From Candidatus Methanomassiliicoccus intestinalis Issoire-Mx1 (GTDB taxonomy: Archaea; Thermoplasmatota; Thermoplasmata; Methanomassiliicoccales; Methanomassiliicoccaceae), in assembly GCF_000404225.1 (NCBI RefSeq), contig NC_021353.1, forward strand, positions 1 to 64,000: 64,000 bases of DNA. The letters run 5' to 3'. A program made the translations under genes and the position numbers. Below, piece by piece: positions 42,040 through 50,486 of the stretch. The notes beneath the pieces are model-generated. The model worked only from the letters and a program-made list of their open reading frames with translations. It searched no databases and was not told the origin of the DNA. The first letter of the stretch is position 1; every line of letters starts with the position of its first letter.

Positions 42040-43248
42040 TCAATCCTGCGGACGGGACAACAGCCAGTCAAGGGCGTTTATCTGCCTGATGCCGTTATGA
42101 AACATCGGCGGGTCATCATCAAGTGTGAGCAGATACTTAGGATTGTGATCCTGAATCATATTCAGAGACGCCAGCTCTCGATTCAGTGTTGATTCTTCCC
42201 GGACTGTTGCTGCTACCTGATAATATACTGTGCCTTCCTCGCCGACAGCAATGAAATCCACTTCTGAATTGCCTACTTTGCCGATATATACATCATTTCC
42301 GCGGCGCAGAAGCTCAAGAAAAACAATATTTTCAAGGATGTGGCCCAAATCTGCAGCCTTGTCACCGAGAAGATAGTTCCGCAGGCCGATGTCTGCCACA
42401 TAGTACTTCTCGCCTGACGCCAGATACTGTTTTCCTTTGAGATCATAACGTCTTGCTTGATAAAGGATATAACTGCTAGTCATAGCCGAAAGGTAGCGCT
42501 CCACAGTATTGGCAGAGACCTTTCTTCCGCTGGAAGCCAGAGCTCCCGCGATCTTTCTTGATGAGCAGACATTCCCAATGTTGTCAAACATAAAGCGGAT
42601 GATGCTGTCCAGCATTGATACGTCTTGAATATTGTATCTCGCGACAATATCTTTCAGCACTATAGTATTGTATATTCCTGAAAGATATTCCCGCAGTTTG
42701 CCGTGGCTGGAGATTTCTATCGCACCAGGAAAAGAACTGTTTTTGCGATATTTTGAATACAATTCTGAAATGCTTGACTTGTCAGTCTGCGCAGAAACAT
42801 ACTCTTTGAACGACAAGGGCATCATTGCGATTTCTACATATCTGCCAGAAAGCAGAGTTGCTAAATCTCCTGAAAGAAGCGATGCGTTGGAACCAGTGAT
42901 GTAAAGATCAACATTGTCTTGGATATACAAGCTGTCGGCTGCTTTCTGAAACTGATCTACAGCCTGTATTTCATCTAAAAAAACATAGTTCATTTTTTCA
43001 GAGATCAGACGGCTTTTGACATGATCGTAAATACTGCGGTAATTCAGCAGCTCTTCGTATGCCAGATCCTCAAAGTTTATAGAGATGATTTGCTCGTTGG
43101 AAACTCCGTTTGATTTCAGGTAATCCTGATACAGTTTGAACAGTGTAGATTTCCCGCAGCGGCGGATTCCCGTTACGACTTTGATCAAATCAGTATCGCG
43201 AAGGTCTATGAGCTTCTGCAGATACTCGTCTCTGGCAATCATGTGCAT
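42040..43248 (-). CDS. AAA ATPase with DUF4143 domain, copy 3
   Basis: A 402-aa paralog of the proteins at 15420 and 21273. Walker A GIRRCGKST (about 27-35), Walker B YVFLDEIQ, YITGSNASLLSGDLATLLSGRYVEIAMMPLSFKEY, a winged-helix-like middle, and the C-terminal SEVDFIAVGEEGTVYYQVAATV nuclease-like pattern. More diverged in its middle than the others. Divergent from the SAP-DUF6434 gene, with two perfect palindromes between them that probably control one or both. Confidence 0.85.
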   Translation of the reverse strand: MHMIARDEYLQKLIDLRDTDLIKVVTGIRRCGKSTLFKLYQDYLKSNGVSNEQIISINFEDLAYEELLNYRSIYDHVKSRLISEKMNYVFLDEIQAVDQFQKAADSLYIQDNVDLYITGSNASLLSGDLATLLSGRYVEIAMMPLSFKEYVSAQTDKSSISELYSKYRKNSSFPGAIEISSHGKLREYLSGIYNTIVLKDIVARYNIQDVSMLDSIIRFMFDNIGNVCSSRKIAGALASSGRKVSANTVERYLSAMTSSYILYQARRYDLKGKQYLASGEKYYVADIGLRNYLLGDKAADLGHILENIVFLELLRRGNDVYIGKVGNSEVDFIAVGEEGTVYYQVAATVREESTLNRELASLNMIQDHNPKYLLTLDDDPPMFHNGIRQINALDWLLSRPQD

Positions 43249-43275
43249 TGTAAATAAGCGGAATAGTAGATTAAA

Positions 43276-43339
43276 TTTTGCTCAATAAACTGAGCAAAAC
43301 TATCAAAAAATAAAGAATTGCTCAATTGAATGAGCAATT
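43276..43339. promoter_or_regulatory. Tandem palindromes between DUF4143 copy 3 and the SAP gene
   Basis: Two perfect palindromes with the same design: TTTTGCTCA-N6-TGAGCAAAA at 43276-43299 and AATTGCTCA-N6-TGAGCAATT at 43316-43339. Both have 9-bp arms and 6-bp spacers, share the core TTGCTCA-N6-TGAGCAA, and begin exactly 40 bases apart (about four helical turns). Lying between divergent genes, they look like operators for a dimeric regulator. Confidence 0.7.
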
Positions 43340-43414
43340 TTATGGACTATTACATCAACGCACACTAAAATACAGATGCACAATTACATAGCCAACAGAA
43401 AAAAAGGTGCATTC

Positions 43415-43984
43415 ATGAATGAAAAGCCAGCTCTTGACAGGAATCTTGACGAAGAGATTTTTCGAAGCTATTATTTTCTGAAAGAAGAACTGGTGGCATT
43501 CTGCAGAGCAAACGGACTTCCTGCATCAGGCAGCAAAATGGAACTTACAGAACGCATCGCAGATTATCTGACAACTGGTGAAATAAAGCCAGCAGAAAAA
43601 GCAAAGAAGACAAAGACTGGAGTCGTGCAGATTTCAGAAGAATCGCTGATTGAGCCTGATTTTGTATGCTCTGAAAAACACAGGGCATTTTTCAAAGAAA
43701 GAATCGGAAACAGCTTCTCTTTTAACGTTCAATTTCAAAAATGGCTGAAGGTAAATACAGGAAAGACGTATGCTGAAGCGATAGCGGCGTATCATGAAAT
43801 TCTTGCAGAAAAGAAGAAAGGACCGGCTGAGATAGGCAGGCAGTTTGAGTACAATTCTTACATCCATGCATTTTTTGAAGACAATCCTGACAAAACCTTA
43901 CAGCAGGCGATTCAATGCTGGAATTATAAGAAATCAATGTCTGGCAGCAATTCATACGAGCGGTCTGACCTGTCTGCACTTTAG
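43415..43984 (+). CDS. SAP-domain and DUF6434 protein
   Basis: A 189-aa protein. Residues about 15-52 form a SAP domain (FLKEELVAFCRANGLPASGSKMELTERIADYL), a helix-turn-helix that binds nucleic acids. A linker rich in Lys leads to the DUF6434 region (FFKERIGNSFSFNVQFQKWLKVNTGKTYAEAIAAYHEI) and a tail that appears to repeat part of it (FFEDNPDKTLQQAIQCWNYKK). I place the start at the ATG behind aaggtg (43404-43409) rather than 13 codons upstream. Function is not known; DNA binding is expected. Shares its control region with a DUF4143 ATPase gene. Confidence 0.75.
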   Translation: MNEKPALDRNLDEEIFRSYYFLKEELVAFCRANGLPASGSKMELTERIADYLTTGEIKPAEKAKKTKTGVVQISEESLIEPDFVCSEKHRAFFKERIGNSFSFNVQFQKWLKVNTGKTYAEAIAAYHEILAEKKKGPAEIGRQFEYNSYIHAFFEDNPDKTLQQAIQCWNYKKSMSGSNSYERSDLSAL

Positions 43985-44323
43985 ATCATGCCCATTGAAA
44001 TTTTAAGGTAGCAATTGATCGGAATAACTCATCTGATCGTTATTCTTCCTTTCACTTTTCCTTCATGTATCTATTCTTTTCGGCTAGTCTCTTCTGCTGC
44101 TCCTTCAAACCTGTCTCTCAGCTCTTTCTATTCAAGCCGCTTCTGCATCTTATGATCTTTAGTATTTAAGATATCATAATCGTATTCACGTTCCATTAAC
44201 GATACCTGATCATCTTCATCAACGCCGAGGCTTTTCTAAACAGGTGCCGACAGAGTCAGCTGCCCCCTTAGTGTCAGTTCAGCTGTGTAAGTTAATATGT
44301 AGGTTTTTTATGACTATAAAAAT
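43985..44323 (-). other. Intergenic stretch with a probable decayed reading frame
   Basis: No intact gene. On the minus strand, 44220 to about 44041 reads as one frame broken by two stops: SLMEREYDYDILNTKDHKMQKRLE, stop, KELRDRFEGAAEETSRKE, stop, IHEGKVKGRI. The charged style with a final GKxxGR recalls the C-terminal end of PD-(D/E)XK (Rpn-like) transposase-family nucleases. This is a weak match by eye. The remainder shows nothing. Confidence 0.3.
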
Positions 44324-44884
44324 TTAGAGAGGTAAGACCTCTCTTTGATATTGTTCGTTGATGACTTCTCCGAATGCCCTGTACATCGCAGAGCCTCCGC
44401 AGATTATTCCCAGGGCGCCTGACATTATCGGAATAATCTCGCTTCCAGTGAAGTTCCCTGCTGCAATGATGAAGAATAATGCGGTCAGTGTTCCGAAGAT
44501 TATCTTCATAGACATATCGGAGCGCAGCGTTCCTATGAAAAGGAAGAGCGTAAGAATTCCCCAGAGCAGGAAGAACATTCCTCCAGCTGTGGTATCTGCT
44601 TCACCAAACGGATTCAGAACTACGAGGACGAAAGCCATCCAGAAAAATCCGTATGATGTGAAGGCAGTAGCTCCAAAAGTGTTCTCATTCTTGTATTCCA
44701 TAACCCCTGCAATCAGCTGTGCCAGTCCGCCGTAGAAAACTCCCAGTGCCAGGATTGTCATATCCATGGGAAACATTCCCAGATTGTGAAATGACAGCAG
44801 TACAGTTGTCATTCCAAAACCTAGAAGCCCCAGGGGCGCAGGATTTGCAAGGACTCTGGTCGGCATATTGTTGTTGTCGGCCAT
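44324..44884 (-). CDS. satP: GPR1/FUN34/YaaH (SatP) family acetate transporter
   Basis: A 186-aa membrane protein with six helices and the family signature ANPAPLGLLGFGMTT near the N-terminus, then YGGLAQLIAGVMEYKNENTFGATAFTSYGFFW. Relatives carry acetate or succinate with protons. Acetate uptake would suit a methylotrophic methanogen that assimilates acetate (inference). Monocistronic. Its upstream region (44885-45136) is AT-rich without a clear operator. Confidence 0.9.
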   Translation of the reverse strand: MADNNNMPTRVLANPAPLGLLGFGMTTVLLSFHNLGMFPMDMTILALGVFYGGLAQLIAGVMEYKNENTFGATAFTSYGFFWMAFVLVVLNPFGEADTTAGGMFFLLWGILTLFLFIGTLRSDMSMKIIFGTLTALFFIIAAGNFTGSEIIPIMSGALGIICGGSAMYRAFGEVINEQYQREVLPL

Positions 44885-45123
44885 GAAATATTGATTTTGT
44901 TCTGCTATATATCTGTTTTAGTATTTGTTGAAGATATATTTCGTTAATTGACGAAGTTATTTGTTAAAATCATATTTTACAAAATGCTCTTTTAATATTC
45001 ATCAAAATAAAAGATGTGCTTCTGAAAACTCAAGAATCTTATACCTTCTTTAGCTGGTTTTGATAATAAGCTTCATATGTGAAGGTTAGATATATAGCTG
45101 GTAAACCTCACGGTTTGCTTTTG

Positions 45124-45129
45124 TGGAGG
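45124..45129 (+). promoter_or_regulatory. Ribosome binding site deciding the purH start
   Basis: tggagg lies seven bases before a TTG codon (45137). No in-frame ATG occurs before the conserved ERALVSVSDKNG segment, so this site fixes TTG as the start. Confidence 0.6.
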
Positions 45130-45136
45130 CCTGATT

Positions 45137-46693
45137 TTGGTCAAGATTGAACGCGCACTTGTAAGTGTCTCGGATAAAAATGGCATAGTAGACTTCGCAG
45201 ATGCCTTGCGCTCACGCGGAGTAGAGTTAATTTCAACTGGTGGAACCGCGGCTCTGCTCAATGACAAGGGCATCCCTACCGTGAATGTTTCAGACATCAC
45301 CGGATTTCCGGAGATGCTTGATGGACGCGTTAAAACACTGCATCCAAATGTACATGCTGGTATACTGGCCCGCAGAGATGTTCCTGAGCACATGGAACAG
45401 CTTAAAAAAATGAACATCAAGAAGATCGATATGGTTGTTGTAAACCTGTATCCTTTCAAAGAAACAGTTCTTAAACCAAATTCTACTTTGGAAAACATCA
45501 TCGAAAACATCGATATCGGTGGTCCTTCCATGATCCGCGCTGCCGCCAAGAACTACAATTCAGTGGCAGTTGTTACTGATCCTTCCTATTATAATCCAAT
45601 AATCGAAGAGATGGACAGCAGCAATGGGGAAATCGGCGAGGAGACGCTTAAACGTCTGATGCTTGAAGCATACCGCTCCACAGCTGCTTATGACTGTATG
45701 ATCTCTGAGTATCTCGGAGGAGTGTTCCCCACAGAACAGTTCCCGAAGTATCTTACCATCGGCATGGAGAAAGTCCAGGATCTCCGCTACGGCGAAAATC
45801 CTTCCCAGGCTGCAGCTTTCTATGCTGATCCATTTACCAAGGGCGTGGCAGCTTCCCGTCTGGAGAAACTGCACGGAAAAGAGATTTCATTCAACAATAT
45901 TCTCGATATTGAATCAGCACTTTCTCTTTTACGTGAATTCGAAGAGCGTCCCTGTGCAGTCGTGATTAAGCATACCAATCCCTGCGGGATTGCCTGTGCC
46001 GATAACATCTATGACGCATTCATTACCGCTTACAACGTTGATTCTCTGGCCGCTTTCGGTTGTGTTATCGGTCTGAACAGAGAATGCGATGTAGCTACTG
46101 CTGATGAAATCAGCAAGCATTTTGTAGAGATTGTCATGGCACCATCCTTTGCACCCGAGGCTCTTGAGATTCTTACTAAAAAGAAGAATGTCAGGATCAT
46201 GAGGACCAACGAAGCTGTAACTCTGGCTGACGCCCCGACACTGAAGATGAAATATGTCAAAGGCGGAATGCTCGTGCAAAGTGCTGATAATTCTCAGGTC
46301 ACAAGAGACAATCTGAGAGTGGTAACCAACCGCGCTCCGACTGAGGAAGAAATCAAGACTCTGCTGTTCGCCAACAGAGTAGTCAAACATATCTGGTCCA
46401 ATACTGTCATTCTTGCTAAAGGCGAAAGAGTTGTAGGAATCGGAGCCGGGCAGATGTCCCGTGTCGATTCTTCATTCATTGCTGGACACAAGGCAGGCGA
46501 GGATGCAAAAGGCTCAGTGATGGCTTCCGATGCCTTCTTCCCCTTCAGGGACGGAGTCGATGAGGCTGCTAAAGTGGGAGCCACCGCAATCATCCAGCCG
46601 GGCGGATCCATCCGTGATGAAGAAGTGATTCAGGCTGCCAACGAACATAACATGGCAATGGTGTTTACCGGAACCAGAGTCTTCAGGCACTGA
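45137..46693 (+). CDS. purH: Bifunctional AICAR formyltransferase/IMP cyclohydrolase
   Basis: The last two steps of purine synthesis, 518 aa. The N-terminal cyclohydrolase domain has ALVSVSDKNGIVDFA, STGGTAALLNDKGIP and DGRVKTLHPNVHAGIL. The C-terminal transformylase has the KHTNPCG motif, GQMSRVDS and the ending TGTRVFRH. It uses 10-formyl-THF as donor, which fits the Fhs encoded at 34154. Many archaea use the formate-dependent PurP and a separate PurO instead. Translation starts at TTG. Confidence 0.95.
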   Translation: MVKIERALVSVSDKNGIVDFADALRSRGVELISTGGTAALLNDKGIPTVNVSDITGFPEMLDGRVKTLHPNVHAGILARRDVPEHMEQLKKMNIKKIDMVVVNLYPFKETVLKPNSTLENIIENIDIGGPSMIRAAAKNYNSVAVVTDPSYYNPIIEEMDSSNGEIGEETLKRLMLEAYRSTAAYDCMISEYLGGVFPTEQFPKYLTIGMEKVQDLRYGENPSQAAAFYADPFTKGVAASRLEKLHGKEISFNNILDIESALSLLREFEERPCAVVIKHTNPCGIACADNIYDAFITAYNVDSLAAFGCVIGLNRECDVATADEISKHFVEIVMAPSFAPEALEILTKKKNVRIMRTNEAVTLADAPTLKMKYVKGGMLVQSADNSQVTRDNLRVVTNRAPTEEEIKTLLFANRVVKHIWSNTVILAKGERVVGIGAGQMSRVDSSFIAGHKAGEDAKGSVMASDAFFPFRDGVDEAAKVGATAIIQPGGSIRDEEVIQAANEHNMAMVFTGTRVFRH

Positions 46694-46740
46694 AGTTTGT
46701 GGATTCCCCTCCACTAACTTTTTATTTAATTGGTGAAAAA

Positions 46741-47622
46741 ATGCAGTCTGTTTCAGTATGTATATGCGCATATAATGAAGCCAATAATATCGAGAAAGCA
46801 ATTCGCTCGCTTTATGTGCAGCAGATTGAAGGGTTTGTGCTGAAGAAAACGTATGTTGTTTCAAGCGCCAGCACTGATGATACAGATAAAATAGTCACCG
46901 AACTCATCAATGAATATCCTACATTGGAACTCATCGTGCAGGAAAAAAGAGAAGGTAAAAACTCAGCAATCAACGCTGCTCTGAGTCGTGTTGATACAGA
47001 CATCGTTGTTTTGTTCAATGCAGATAATGTCTTCCGTGACAGCAAATGTCTTATGCCGCTGTTGGCGCCTTTTGACGATCCGCAGACTGGTATAGTAGGA
47101 GGACATCCGATACCTACCAATGACATCTCTACATTTGTAGGGTTTGCTTCCCATATGATCTGGGAAATGCATCATAACATTTCTCTTAAAGTCCCGAAAA
47201 TCGGGGAGCTCATAGCCTTTAGAAATCTGGGAATCTCGCTGACTGTGGGCAAGCAGTCTGACGAGGATATTATGAAGATGGAACTGGAACGGAAAGGTTA
47301 TCACAGCGTCTATGCACCTGATGCAGTTGTTCTGAACCGCGGTCCTGATACCGTCAAAGACTTTCTTAAGCAGCGGATCAGGGTTAATATCGGCGAGCAA
47401 TATATGAAAAAAGATTATGATTTTGAAATTCCCACCTGGGATAAAAAATTAATTCTCCATGCAACGCTTGATTCAATGAAGACCTTGGGATTTCATCCTT
47501 TCAAGTTCATCTTCTCTATTTCATTGGAATTATACTCCCGGGTAAAAGCGGCTCGCCACGTATCAAACCAGAAAGGTGATGTGGTGATGTGGGACATAGT
47601 TGAGAGCACTAAAAAGCTCTAA
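46741..47622 (+). CDS. GT2-family glycosyltransferase
   Basis: A 293-aa GT-A fold glycosyltransferase. Opens with SVSVCICAYNEANNIEKAIRSLY, then the nucleotide-sugar region ending in VLFNADNVF, which stands in place of the usual DxD. The C-terminal part is basic, with an amphipathic helix but no clear membrane segment. The start is taken at the ATG behind ggtga (46732-46736); a longer frame would run over an AT-rich promoter-like tttttatttaat. Sugar and acceptor unknown. Confidence 0.82.
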   Translation: MQSVSVCICAYNEANNIEKAIRSLYVQQIEGFVLKKTYVVSSASTDDTDKIVTELINEYPTLELIVQEKREGKNSAINAALSRVDTDIVVLFNADNVFRDSKCLMPLLAPFDDPQTGIVGGHPIPTNDISTFVGFASHMIWEMHHNISLKVPKIGELIAFRNLGISLTVGKQSDEDIMKMELERKGYHSVYAPDAVVLNRGPDTVKDFLKQRIRVNIGEQYMKKDYDFEIPTWDKKLILHATLDSMKTLGFHPFKFIFSISLELYSRVKAARHVSNQKGDVVMWDIVESTKKL

Positions 47623-47695
47623 ACGTTTTTCGTTATATTTTTTACATTTTTCATAGAATATAAAGCTTATTTCTAATGATTTCGTGTAGTAATTA

Positions 47696-47713
47696 CGTTA
47701 TTTTCAAATAACG
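47696..47713. promoter_or_regulatory. Palindrome upstream of ppcA
   Basis: CGTTATTT-TC-AAATAACG, perfect 8-bp arms and a 2-base centre, lying 49 bases before the ppcA start. It shares the tacgttattt decamer with the site at 34020 before fhs. Candidate operator. Confidence 0.5.
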
Positions 47714-47761
47714 ACTTGAGAGAAGATCAATTTTAAATACTAATGCTCAAGTGCACATACA

Positions 47762-49219
47762 ATGACCTCTTTCAACATTCCTCGCTGTATGAGTACCCAG
47801 CACCCTGATAATGTCAATCCGCCTTTTTTTGCAGAATCGCCAGAAATGGGTGGTGAAGATGAGATTCAGGAAGCTTATTACGTGTTTTCTCACTTAGAAT
47901 GTGATGAACAGATGTGGGATTGTGAAGGTAAGGAAGTTGATAACTTTGTGGTCAAAAAATTGCTTTCCAAATATGAGTGGTATTTCCGTGAGAAGCAGAT
48001 AGGCAAAGATCTTTTTCTTACATTGCGTGTGCCCAATCCAACTGTAGAAAAAGATGAAGCCAAGATTTTGCTGGAAACGCTGGAGTCGATTCCCCGTTCC
48101 TTTGATACTGCTCAGTTGTTCTATCAAAACGACATCCCGCCTATTTTTGAAGTAATCCTGCCGATGACTTCTTCAGCTCTGTCGCTGGATCGTGTCTACA
48201 GTTACTATCGCAATTTTGTGGTAGGTAAACAGCACATGCTTTTTGATGATTCAACGCCAGTATCTGACTGGATCGGAACATTTGAACCCGAAGCCATCAA
48301 TGTCATCCCTCTTTTTGAAGATCTTGATCATATGCTGGATGCACACAATATTACTGAAAAATACATCAGCGGCAAAAATCTGGATTATCAGCGCGTATTC
48401 CTAGCCCGCTCTGACCCTGCTATGAACTATGGCGATCTTAGTGCCATACTTATGAACAAAATTGCTCTATATAATCTTCAAGAGTTGCAAGAGAGAAGCG
48501 GTGTTGAGATATTCCCCATAATCGGTGTTGGTTCAGCACCTTTCAGAGGAGATCTGAAGCCAGATAATGTAAACGAAATCATGGAAGAATACCCGTCCGT
48601 GCAGACTTTTACAGTTCAATCCGCTTTCAAATATGATAATTCAAATGAGAAAGTCCGCAGCGGCATCCAGCAGCTCAATGACAGTTGCAAAAAGAACGCT
48701 CATGAAATTGATCAGCAGCAGGCTGAGGACATCATAACGCGTTGCTCTACCTCCTACCGCAAGCGTCTTGTCAAACTAGCACCGCTCATCTGTGAAGTTT
48801 CTAACTATGTCCCGCGTAGGAGGAAAAGGAAACTGCACATTGGTCTCTTTGGTTACTCCCGCAGCATGGAAGGTGTAAAACTGCCGCGGGCAATCGGCTT
48901 TTGCTGTGCTTTATACTCTTTAGGAATTCCACCAGAGCTGCTGGGTATGGATGCTTTAACAGAAAAGGATCTAGACTTTGTTCGTGACGTCTGCCCGCAC
49001 TTTGACACGAGTATGCGTTCGGCTCTGCAGTTCATGAATCCAGATATTCTCAGTTCAATGCCTGACATCGCCAAGGCCGTAGACACACTCAGTATCGATT
49101 ATGAGACTGATGAATCACACCGTGAAATCACCTCATATATCTCCAGCAATCTGAGACAGTCTAAAGATCTTGGTGAGTTTGTACTGCGAGCAGCTAATCA
49201 AAGAGGTTTCTTAGGCTGA
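47762..49219 (+). CDS. ppcA: Phosphoenolpyruvate carboxylase, archaeal type
   Basis: Carboxylates PEP to oxaloacetate, 485 aa, the short archaeal PEPC (about half the bacterial enzyme). Begins IPRCMSTQHPDNVNPPFF, a family hallmark, then GEDEIQEAYYVFSHLECDEQMWDCEGKE with metal ligands; later PIIGVGSAPFRGDL and VQSAFKYDN, and the ending FVLRAANQRGFLG. Provides oxaloacetate for amino acid synthesis. No ribosome site before ATG, so probably leaderless. A palindrome lies in its promoter. Confidence 0.95.
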   Translation: MTSFNIPRCMSTQHPDNVNPPFFAESPEMGGEDEIQEAYYVFSHLECDEQMWDCEGKEVDNFVVKKLLSKYEWYFREKQIGKDLFLTLRVPNPTVEKDEAKILLETLESIPRSFDTAQLFYQNDIPPIFEVILPMTSSALSLDRVYSYYRNFVVGKQHMLFDDSTPVSDWIGTFEPEAINVIPLFEDLDHMLDAHNITEKYISGKNLDYQRVFLARSDPAMNYGDLSAILMNKIALYNLQELQERSGVEIFPIIGVGSAPFRGDLKPDNVNEIMEEYPSVQTFTVQSAFKYDNSNEKVRSGIQQLNDSCKKNAHEIDQQQAEDIITRCSTSYRKRLVKLAPLICEVSNYVPRRRKRKLHIGLFGYSRSMEGVKLPRAIGFCCALYSLGIPPELLGMDALTEKDLDFVRDVCPHFDTSMRSALQFMNPDILSSMPDIAKAVDTLSIDYETDESHREITSYISSNLRQSKDLGEFVLRAANQRGFLG

Positions 49220-49294
49220 TCTTGAATGAGGCGTTGCATTTACGCACTGTTGAACTTTCCCATTAAATACCTGCTGAATACATACTAATGTGCA

Positions 49295-50332
49295 ATGTTT
49301 AGACCGCTTAATGGTGTAATTCTAGCGGGGGGAGAGGGAACAAGACTCCGGCCCCTGACGGATTCGTTGCCGAAACCTATGTTGCCGATACTTGATGTCC
49401 CATGCATCAAATATGTTGTAAGCTCATTGGCTCAGGCAGGAATACAAGGAGTATACCTGACTTGTGGCTACAAATCAGAGGATCTGATCCAGAATCTTCG
49501 CAATGTAGACTTTGGTGTCGATGTTCATTTCACAGTTGAAGAACAGCCAGCTGGTACTGCCGGGGCTGTCAAACTCCTTGAGGACCAACTTTCTGATGTT
49601 TTTGTTGTAGCTAGTGGGGATGTGCTTGCAGATGTTGATATGAATGTACTGCTTAATGAGCATCAGCAGTCTGGAGCAGTAGCGACAATGGCTTTAACAA
49701 GTGTAGAAAACCCCAGCGAGTTCGGAATTGTGGGACTGGATGAAACAGGGGCTGTGACTCGTTTTAAAGAGAAACCTGCGGCAGAAGAAGTTTTTTCAAA
49801 CCTCATTAATGCTGGCATCTATATTCTTAACAAAGAAGTGCTGGAGTACATTCCTGCTGGTGAAAAATTTGACTTTTCTAAGCAACTTTTCCCCGCTCTT
49901 CTGGAAGATGGTAAAAAGATTCAAGGATCGGTGCTGCAGGGGATGTGGGTTGACATTGGTCATCCAGATGATCTGCTGCGAGCCAATCTGCAGATGGCTG
50001 AACGCCGGGGTACAATGGGTGATCGTAACAATGCTCGTTGCGAGGGGCCGATAGTTTCTTCTAATTTTGCTACCAGCAGATGTACGGTCGTTGGACCGGC
50101 TTACATAGGTGCAAATGTTTCTATTGGTGACAACGCTGTTTTGAACTCTGCGGCTGTCGGACACGATTCAGTAATCGGTGCAGACTCGGAATTAAACGGT
50201 GTTTTCATGCGGAACAACTGCACAATTGGACGCGACTGCCGTCTCCAGAATGTATTACTGGGCGAAGGCTGCAAAATTACTGACGGGTCTATACTCTCTG
50301 ATGCAATATTCGGTGATTATCAAACGTCTTAA
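49295..50332 (+). CDS. Sugar-1-phosphate nucleotidyltransferase with hexapeptide repeats
   Basis: Makes an NDP-sugar (UDP-, dTDP- or GDP-linked) for glycosylation, 345 aa. The nucleotidyltransferase core (1-230) starts GVILAGGEGTRLRPLTDSLPKPMLP, with VVASGDVLADVD as the metal-binding motif. The C-terminal ~100 residues form a left-handed beta-helix (CTVVGPAYIGANVSIGDNAVL). The base and sugar specificity cannot be told by eye. Likely supplies the glycosyltransferases that follow. Confidence 0.88.
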   Translation: MFRPLNGVILAGGEGTRLRPLTDSLPKPMLPILDVPCIKYVVSSLAQAGIQGVYLTCGYKSEDLIQNLRNVDFGVDVHFTVEEQPAGTAGAVKLLEDQLSDVFVVASGDVLADVDMNVLLNEHQQSGAVATMALTSVENPSEFGIVGLDETGAVTRFKEKPAAEEVFSNLINAGIYILNKEVLEYIPAGEKFDFSKQLFPALLEDGKKIQGSVLQGMWVDIGHPDDLLRANLQMAERRGTMGDRNNARCEGPIVSSNFATSRCTVVGPAYIGANVSIGDNAVLNSAAVGHDSVIGADSELNGVFMRNNCTIGRDCRLQNVLLGEGCKITDGSILSDAIFGDYQTS

Positions 50333-50359
50333 TCCGTTTGAACATTTCAGAATCCTGTC

Positions 50360-50402
50360 AAAAATGCTCTTTATTCACTGAGCATTTTTCTATTTTTGAA
50401 TA
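50360..50402 (+). terminator. Terminator of the nucleotidyltransferase gene
   Basis: Perfect 10-bp stem AAAAATGCTC / GAGCATTTTT (50360-50369 and 50380-50389), followed by ctatttttgaat. Lies 28 bases after the stop. Confidence 0.8.
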
Positions 50403-50424
50403 TTCTTATCAGTACTCTGCTAAA

Positions 50425-50464
50425 ATCTAATTAAAAATAAAAATGAATGCAGTGTAAACTGCAT
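50425..50464 (-). terminator. Terminator of the frameshifted secreted-protein gene
   Basis: On the minus strand, hairpin ATGCAGT-TTAC-ACTGCAT (50447-50464) followed by a T-rich tract (tcatttttatttttaatt). Sits 22 bases beyond the last stop codon of the gene at 50487. Confidence 0.7.
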
Positions 50465-50486
50465 ATCTAAACTACAAATGTAGTGT

